Shown here: one piece after another, positions 29,123 through 33,354 of the stretch
How positions within the stretch are numbered: the first letter of the stretch is position 1
Layout: every line of letters starts with the position of its first letter
Assembly: GCA_034440255.1 (NCBI GenBank)
Contig: JAWXBU010000080.1
Location: 1 to 33,354 of the forward strand
DNA length: 33,354 bases
Direction of reading: 5' to 3'
Source of the DNA: JAEUIA01 sp034440255
GTDB taxonomy: Bacteria; Planctomycetota; UBA1135; GCA-002686595
Made by a program: the position numbers and the translations under genes
The notes under the pieces: generated by a model
Databases searched by the model: none
What the model saw: only the letters and a program-made list of their open reading frames with translations
Told to the model about the DNA's origin: nothing

Positions 29123-32100
29123 CTAGGGCAGGGATATATGCACGGCACTATTCGACCGCGGAGAGACGGTGAATTCCCCTGTCACGACTTCGGCGCTGCT
29201 GTTCTTCACCGACCAGCGATAGGACCCATTTGGAAGCCCATCGACTGTCAAGCGACCATCCGCATCCGTTTCAAGGCGGCTTGAGCTCGCTTGAACTCGA
29301 CCGGCACTTATCCACTCTTGGACATCCGTGTCGAACTCGAGCGAACGCAGGCCCATTGGTTTGTGCCGTAGCGGTGTTCCGACGACGAATGCCTGCAATC
29401 GTACACCCCCCAAGCGGCGAACTTGCATGTCCGCCTGCGCTGTCACCTTTGTTGCATGCACAGACAAGCGGGCTGGCCAGTATCCGATTTCCGTCGTACG
29501 AACCCAGAATTCCTGTTGCTCCAGATTCTCGAAGCGAACCCGCCCCTGTGGGCTTGTGGCTTTAGACTCGAAGAGGATGTCTAGATTTAGAGGTTCGACG
29601 AGGTCTAGCTTCAATCCGGGCAGGGGCGTTGTGCCATCAAGAGCTCGAATTTCTATGGAGGCTGTATTGGAAACTACGATTTCGAGCACGTCGTCGGCTT
29701 CCGGCGGAATCGTCAGGTTTTGAACCCACCTGCGCCATGATGGCGAGATGACCAGGGCCGTCAGCGACATCTCGGGAACCCTTGGAATCTCCAGCTCGCC
29801 TTGCTCGTTCGTTGGGAGCGCCAGGCTCCAGCTCACACCGTTCCTCCATTGTTTGAAGACGACATCCGCTGGGTAGATCGACTTGTGAACGACATTGACG
29901 ATTCGCACACGCACGGGAGGACGTCCGATCGGCAATTTGACCAGAAGTGGCCGAGAGCGGTCCGAGTGAACCCATTCGGTCATCACGAGCCTCCACTCGG
30001 CGTCGAATACGTCCAGAACCATGTTGTCCTGAGGTATCCGTGAAAAATCAACTCGACCTAGTGCGTCGAACGGAGCGCAATATGAGACATCCATCCCCGA
30101 TGGATCGATGTAGGAAGCACGACAGGTCAGTCCTGCGGGAATCTGACTTCCAGGGGGTGCATCTAGTTCAACGACGAGGTCACGTACCCGGCTGTGCTCG
30201 ATCGTCCACATCAAACTCTGACCAGGACGGACTTCCAACTGCGCTTGAAGGGCGCGCATAGCGCCCATCCAAACGTTGGCTTCGTACCGTCTTGGGGCGA
30301 GATACTCGAAACTAGCAGATCCGGATGAACTCAGGCGCACCTCAGGGACGAGGTCTCCGGGGACGATTCCAACGGCAAAGCGCTCGATGACTTCTGGGAG
30401 GTCCGTGTTCAGTTGAACGTTCAACCTTCCGGATCTTTGCAAAACGATCCAACCAAAATCAAGCATGCCTTGCTCGTCACGAATCTGCAGCTGCCGCAAC
30501 CTTGCGAAACCTGGCGCATTTACTTCGATGACGTTTCGATCTGGCCCAAATCCGGGGAATTCGAAGGAACCGTCGAGTTTGCACGGCTGAGCGGGGCCAT
30601 AAGCGCCCAAGTTCCGGCCTGAAACCACGAGGAAGGGTTGAACAATTGCCTCGGCAACCGGTTCACCACTACCAGCAGACAAGACATGCCCGTTTCCCAT
30701 CATTCCTGGCGACAATTCGAGCACGATCTCGGCGGTTTGACCCGCTTCGATCGATACCAAGTGTTGCGCGCTACGAGCAGTTGGGAGCGAGGTTGCAACA
30801 AGTGCGAGTTCTCCCAGCGGTAGATCCGGAAGATCGAACGTACCGTCAGTTCGATCGAGGAAGTGCCGGTCGTCTTTGAAGTTCTTGCTATTGTTCTTCA
30901 TCCGAATAGCAAATGTCTTTACCGGCTTCCCTGCCATAGCCACGCGACCGCGCAAATTGCCGCCCGGACGCAATTCGACTCGAAATGGCTCGTTGTAATC
31001 TTCAAAAATTTCGAGCCGATCTGTCAGGCTAGGCTCGTAACCCGACTTACGTGCTCCGATCCAAAACCCGCCGGGACGCACGTTGCGGAACTCAGCCTGT
31101 CCATTCGAATCCGAAAAAAGAGTAGACATCAGAGTGGTGTCCCCGTACTCCGAACTTGACATGACACGAGCTCCTTCAATCGGGGAGCCCGAATTGTCGA
31201 CGACGATAACCGTGAACTTTAGCCCTCGCTCGCAACGGAAATCGACCTGAACCTGATCGCCACTCTGAGGAGCTGGACGCCGAACTAGGGCGGCCATCCA
31301 GTACTCGCTTTCGAGGTGATACGAGTATTCTGATGCTGGTCTGCATGGCAATTGCAGCGGGCCCCAGGAGCCGTCCTCTCGCACAAGTACGTATCCGACG
31401 TCTTCTAGTTCCGAGTCTACTGTTGCCGTAATCGTGACCCGATCCAGGGGATGCGTCGGGGATTCTGCTGGGCGAACCGTGACGCGTCCGCTTGCTGTGT
31501 AGGTCGATCGAAGAAAGAGCGTCGGCTCACATGGCTGGATGCCCGTCCATGGGTTTGATATTTGGTCCAGGAGTTGGGCGCTCAGGCTGTGGTATCCCTC
31601 GAGCCCGGCCAAGCTCGCCCAGCCGTTGGCATCGGTACGATATCGGCGCTGGAATAGCCTTGCAGCAACAGCCTCGTTAGAGCGCGTGTCTACTGGCTTG
31701 TCCCACAGAGAACAGCATTGACGTACATCTGCGCCGGCGGCGGGCCTCGCATCCACCATCTTGACCGTCACGAGCATGCGGCTTGAATCGGCAAGGACGA
31801 TTGGGTCGGCGATTCTTAGTTGTCCTCCGCCGAGATTGTGAACAGTTACTGAAATAAACTCGGCGTGGGAGACCCAAATGACTCCAGGGACAGACCCATT
31901 GAAGTCCACGGAGCAGCGCCCCTCGATATCCGTTTCCCCGAATGTGGAGCCAGCCTCGATCGCGTCCCAAGGTCTGTCCGTTTCAGCTATCGTACTTGTG
32001 ATCCAAGCGGGAATTGCAGGAGTCCACGAAACCACGGCGCCGAGAATCGGTTGTCCTCGACTGTCGCGCACGACGATGTGGTTCGCGACAACATTCGTAC

Positions 32101-32305
32101 GGCTCGCCTCGCTAGGCTCGACAACACTTAGATCGGCTGTGGTAGGCATCTTCCCAGTCAACGCTGGAGAGTGCGCGGTACCCTTCGCACCGTTGACAGC
32201 CGGTTGCTCGACGCGATCATCGCGTGCTGTCATGACAATGAAAACTCCAACTAACAGGGCAGTCAGAGCAAGTAGGGACGCGAGCGTTCGCTTCTGCTGA
32301 TTCAT
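29123..32305 (-). CDS. Large exported protein with carboxypeptidase-regulatory-like repeats
   Basis: 1060 residues from ATG (32303-32305). A basic N-terminus and hydrophobic segment (about 8-26, LASLLALTALLVGVFIVM) form a signal peptide or membrane anchor. The rest is beta-rich. Repeated Ig-like carboxypeptidase-regulatory modules are recognisable by the pattern VxDxxGxPIxGAxV...T/SDxxGxaxFxxVxxGxY: VVRDSRGQPILGAVVSW at about 77, VVDNSGSPIEGARVMS near 375 with SNGQAEFRNVRPGGFWI, RPGGNLRGRVAMAGKPV near 450, and a last GRLTVDGLPNGSYRW at the end. Such proteins are extracytoplasmic and may be structural or adhesive; no catalytic residues are seen. It ends a three-gene operon and is clearly lower in GC than the first 29 kb. 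Confidence 0.8.
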   Translation of the reverse strand: MNQQKRTLASLLALTALLVGVFIVMTARDDRVEQPAVNGAKGTAHSPALTGKMPTTADLSVVEPSEASRTNVVANHIVVRDSRGQPILGAVVSWTPAIPAWITSTIAETDRPWDAIEAGSTFGETDIEGRCSVDFNGSVPGVIWVSHAEFISVTVHNLGGGQLRIADPIVLADSSRMLVTVKMVDARPAAGADVRQCCSLWDKPVDTRSNEAVAARLFQRRYRTDANGWASLAGLEGYHSLSAQLLDQISNPWTGIQPCEPTLFLRSTYTASGRVTVRPAESPTHPLDRVTITATVDSELEDVGYVLVREDGSWGPLQLPCRPASEYSYHLESEYWMAALVRRPAPQSGDQVQVDFRCERGLKFTVIVVDNSGSPIEGARVMSSSEYGDTTLMSTLFSDSNGQAEFRNVRPGGFWIGARKSGYEPSLTDRLEIFEDYNEPFRVELRPGGNLRGRVAMAGKPVKTFAIRMKNNSKNFKDDRHFLDRTDGTFDLPDLPLGELALVATSLPTARSAQHLVSIEAGQTAEIVLELSPGMMGNGHVLSAGSGEPVAEAIVQPFLVVSGRNLGAYGPAQPCKLDGSFEFPGFGPDRNVIEVNAPGFARLRQLQIRDEQGMLDFGWIVLQRSGRLNVQLNTDLPEVIERFAVGIVPGDLVPEVRLSSSGSASFEYLAPRRYEANVWMGAMRALQAQLEVRPGQSLMWTIEHSRVRDLVVELDAPPGSQIPAGLTCRASYIDPSGMDVSYCAPFDALGRVDFSRIPQDNMVLDVFDAEWRLVMTEWVHSDRSRPLLVKLPIGRPPVRVRIVNVVHKSIYPADVVFKQWRNGVSWSLALPTNEQGELEIPRVPEMSLTALVISPSWRRWVQNLTIPPEADDVLEIVVSNTASIEIRALDGTTPLPGLKLDLVEPLNLDILFESKATSPQGRVRFENLEQQEFWVRTTEIGYWPARLSVHATKVTAQADMQVRRLGGVRLQAFVVGTPLRHKPMGLRSLEFDTDVQEWISAGRVQASSSRLETDADGRLTVDGLPNGSYRWSVKNSSAEVVTGEFTVSPRSNSAVHISLP

Positions 32306-32329
32306 ATTGGATGCCCAGAAAGCCGCAGC

Positions 32330-32560
32330 TTAGGGTTGGCCCCTCGTCGGCCGATTGCTGCTCGTTTCAGCAGCCCAGTCGCCCGTGGGCTGTAGCTTGC
32401 TCACGACACCTGGACGCTGAGCGAATGGGCCGACACCTACACCGCCCTGGGCAAGAGAAGTACTGAGCCCGACAGCGACCATGCTCAGGGCGAATAGGAT
32501 TGAGATGAGCACGGGGCCCGATCGAGCGTAGAAAGTAAGCTGCTTATTACAAGATGGCAT
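32330..32560 (-). CDS. Small secreted peptide, unknown function
   Basis: 76 residues from ATG (32558-32560), which overlaps the upstream gene's 3' end by 14 bp; the frame extends further but this start fits translational coupling. It has a basic start and a hydrophobic helix (about 15-34, PVLISILFALSMVAVGLSTSLAQ) with a plausible signal-peptidase site after LAQ. A short glycine/proline-rich mature part (GGVGVGPFAQRPGVV...) of about 40 residues follows. I recognise no family. Being sandwiched between a helical-repeat gene and a large exported protein suggests a shared pathway. Confidence 0.55.
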   Translation of the reverse strand: MPSCNKQLTFYARSGPVLISILFALSMVAVGLSTSLAQGGVGVGPFAQRPGVVSKLQPTGDWAAETSSNRPTRGQP

Positions 32561-33341
32561 AAAGCAATGTCCTTGAAATCGGGCCAGTGGTGTTGGCAAG
32601 TTCATTTAGCAGTGCAGTGCTGCCGGCGTCGAGCCGTTCATGAAATGTGAGGCGACGACTTCCCTCAGCCGTGCACTGCCAAATGAGTTCCTCCTCGCTA
32701 GGCCTGGACACGTCGTCGAGCATCTTGGCTGCGAGCAACGCCTCTGCGCGATCATTCGCTTGAATCGCCACGAGAAATCGCCCTACTACCGCAGGAACAC
32801 ATTGTTTGGATGCCGTGATGCCTCGCTGATAACTCGCCATGGAGCGAATAAGATCACCAAGTTTGTAGTAGGCCAGGCCCAAATTTGTTGCGGAGGCGGC
32901 ATGCAGCCGGGGCGTGTTGGGGAACGAGAGCGCGTTCAAGAGGAGAGCGATTGAACTTCGGAGTTGTCCACCAAGTAGGAGCCACTGTGCTGAGTGAATC
33001 CGACTGATGTCCGTCGGCTCCAGCAAGTGCGCTGCAGCGCACATGCGAAGCACAGGCAGCTGTTCATGTTCCCTTGCATGAAGTGCCGATTGCACCATAG
33101 CGGCGCCCTCGCTTGCGTCCGATGGCAGTGCGGCGGAGGCAGAGCCGAAGCTGCGGCGAAGTGTTTCTAGCTGCGAGGACAACTGCCGTTCATCCGGTGT
33201 TCCCAATCGACTGAAGAGGAACTTCCCCCGCGGATCCGACAAGATCGCCTGCAGGCACAGCGCCCTCAACGCATACGCCGTCTCCGCTCTCCGTGTCTGC
33301 ACGAGATGCCGCTCCGCAGTCGTCAGCCCGGCCGTCGCCAC
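32547..33341 (-). CDS. Helical-repeat (TPR-like) protein, possibly partial
   Basis: 264 residues from GTG (33339-33341), but the frame is open to the window edge at 33354, so the true start may lie outside and this may be the C-terminal part of a larger protein. The sequence is alpha-helical with TPR-like pairs, clearest in ATNLGLAYYKLGDLIRSMASYQRGI and the preceding LLLGGQLRSSIALLLNALSFPNTPR. No signal peptide or enzyme motif is visible. TPR domains usually mediate protein binding; in planctomycete-like genomes such tails also occur on signalling kinases, but that is speculation here. It overlaps the start of the small secreted peptide gene by 14 bp. Confidence 0.65.
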   Translation of the reverse strand: MATAGLTTAERHLVQTRRAETAYALRALCLQAILSDPRGKFLFSRLGTPDERQLSSQLETLRRSFGSASAALPSDASEGAAMVQSALHAREHEQLPVLRMCAAAHLLEPTDISRIHSAQWLLLGGQLRSSIALLLNALSFPNTPRLHAASATNLGLAYYKLGDLIRSMASYQRGITASKQCVPAVVGRFLVAIQANDRAEALLAAKMLDDVSRPSEEELIWQCTAEGSRRLTFHERLDAGSTALLNELANTTGPISRTLLYAIL

Positions 33342-33354
33342 ACCGACACTCGGC

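Overview
The window is a high-GC bacterial chromosome segment that is gene-dense and mostly housekeeping, with a small accessory island in the middle and a lower-GC block at the right end. Several traits fit Planctomycetota or a related PVC-group lineage, though none proves it: a MoxR/DUF58/VWA (Bat-type) cluster with PQQ-like beta-propeller proteins, a fused AroD-AroE enzyme, a SpoVG carrying an inserted zinc ribbon beside ispE, and a large secreted protein with carboxypeptidase-regulatory-like domains.

Left part (1-11772, all minus strand). A tightly packed operon runs moxR > DUF58 > batA-like > large VWA/GATase-like membrane protein > PQQ-propeller protein, which leaves the window at base 1. 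To its right, a second minus-strand operon runs eno > ftsB-like > a second PQQ-propeller protein. Most junctions are 1-4 bp overlaps, suggesting translational coupling.

Centre left (11904-18155, plus strand). The order is pssA, folK, panC, ispE, spoVG, a 33-bp tandem repeat block, the fused aroDE, aroK and an initiator tRNA gene. The tRNA promoter -35 box contains the aroK stop codon, and a strong intrinsic terminator follows the tRNA.

Accessory island (about 18144-23155). The last 16 bp spanning the tRNA 3' end recur exactly at 19845-19860 and, with a 2-bp deletion, at 21037-21052. Each copy is followed within 2-6 nt by a long hairpin. Between the copies lie toxin-antitoxin genes: an intact ParD with a frameshifted ParE; a convergent intact ParD with a ParE broken by a stop codon; and an apparently intact AbrB-like/RelE-like pair. 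A decayed tRNA-Gly(TCC) lies in the second segment. Beyond the last copy is a nuclease-helicase protein of the DUF2075 type. No integrase is visible.

Right part (23496-28769, plus strand). A secreted VOC-fold protein, a chloroperoxidase-like alpha/beta hydrolase and a four-gene pqi operon follow. In this operon PqiA is split into two genes, followed by PqiB with MCE domains and the lipoprotein PqiC. The operon probably encodes an inter-membrane lipid transport system and implies an outer membrane.

Right end (29123-33354, minus strand). A noticeably AT-richer operon encodes a helical-repeat protein that may continue past the window edge, a small secreted peptide, and a 1060-residue exported protein with repeated carboxypeptidase-regulatory-like domains.
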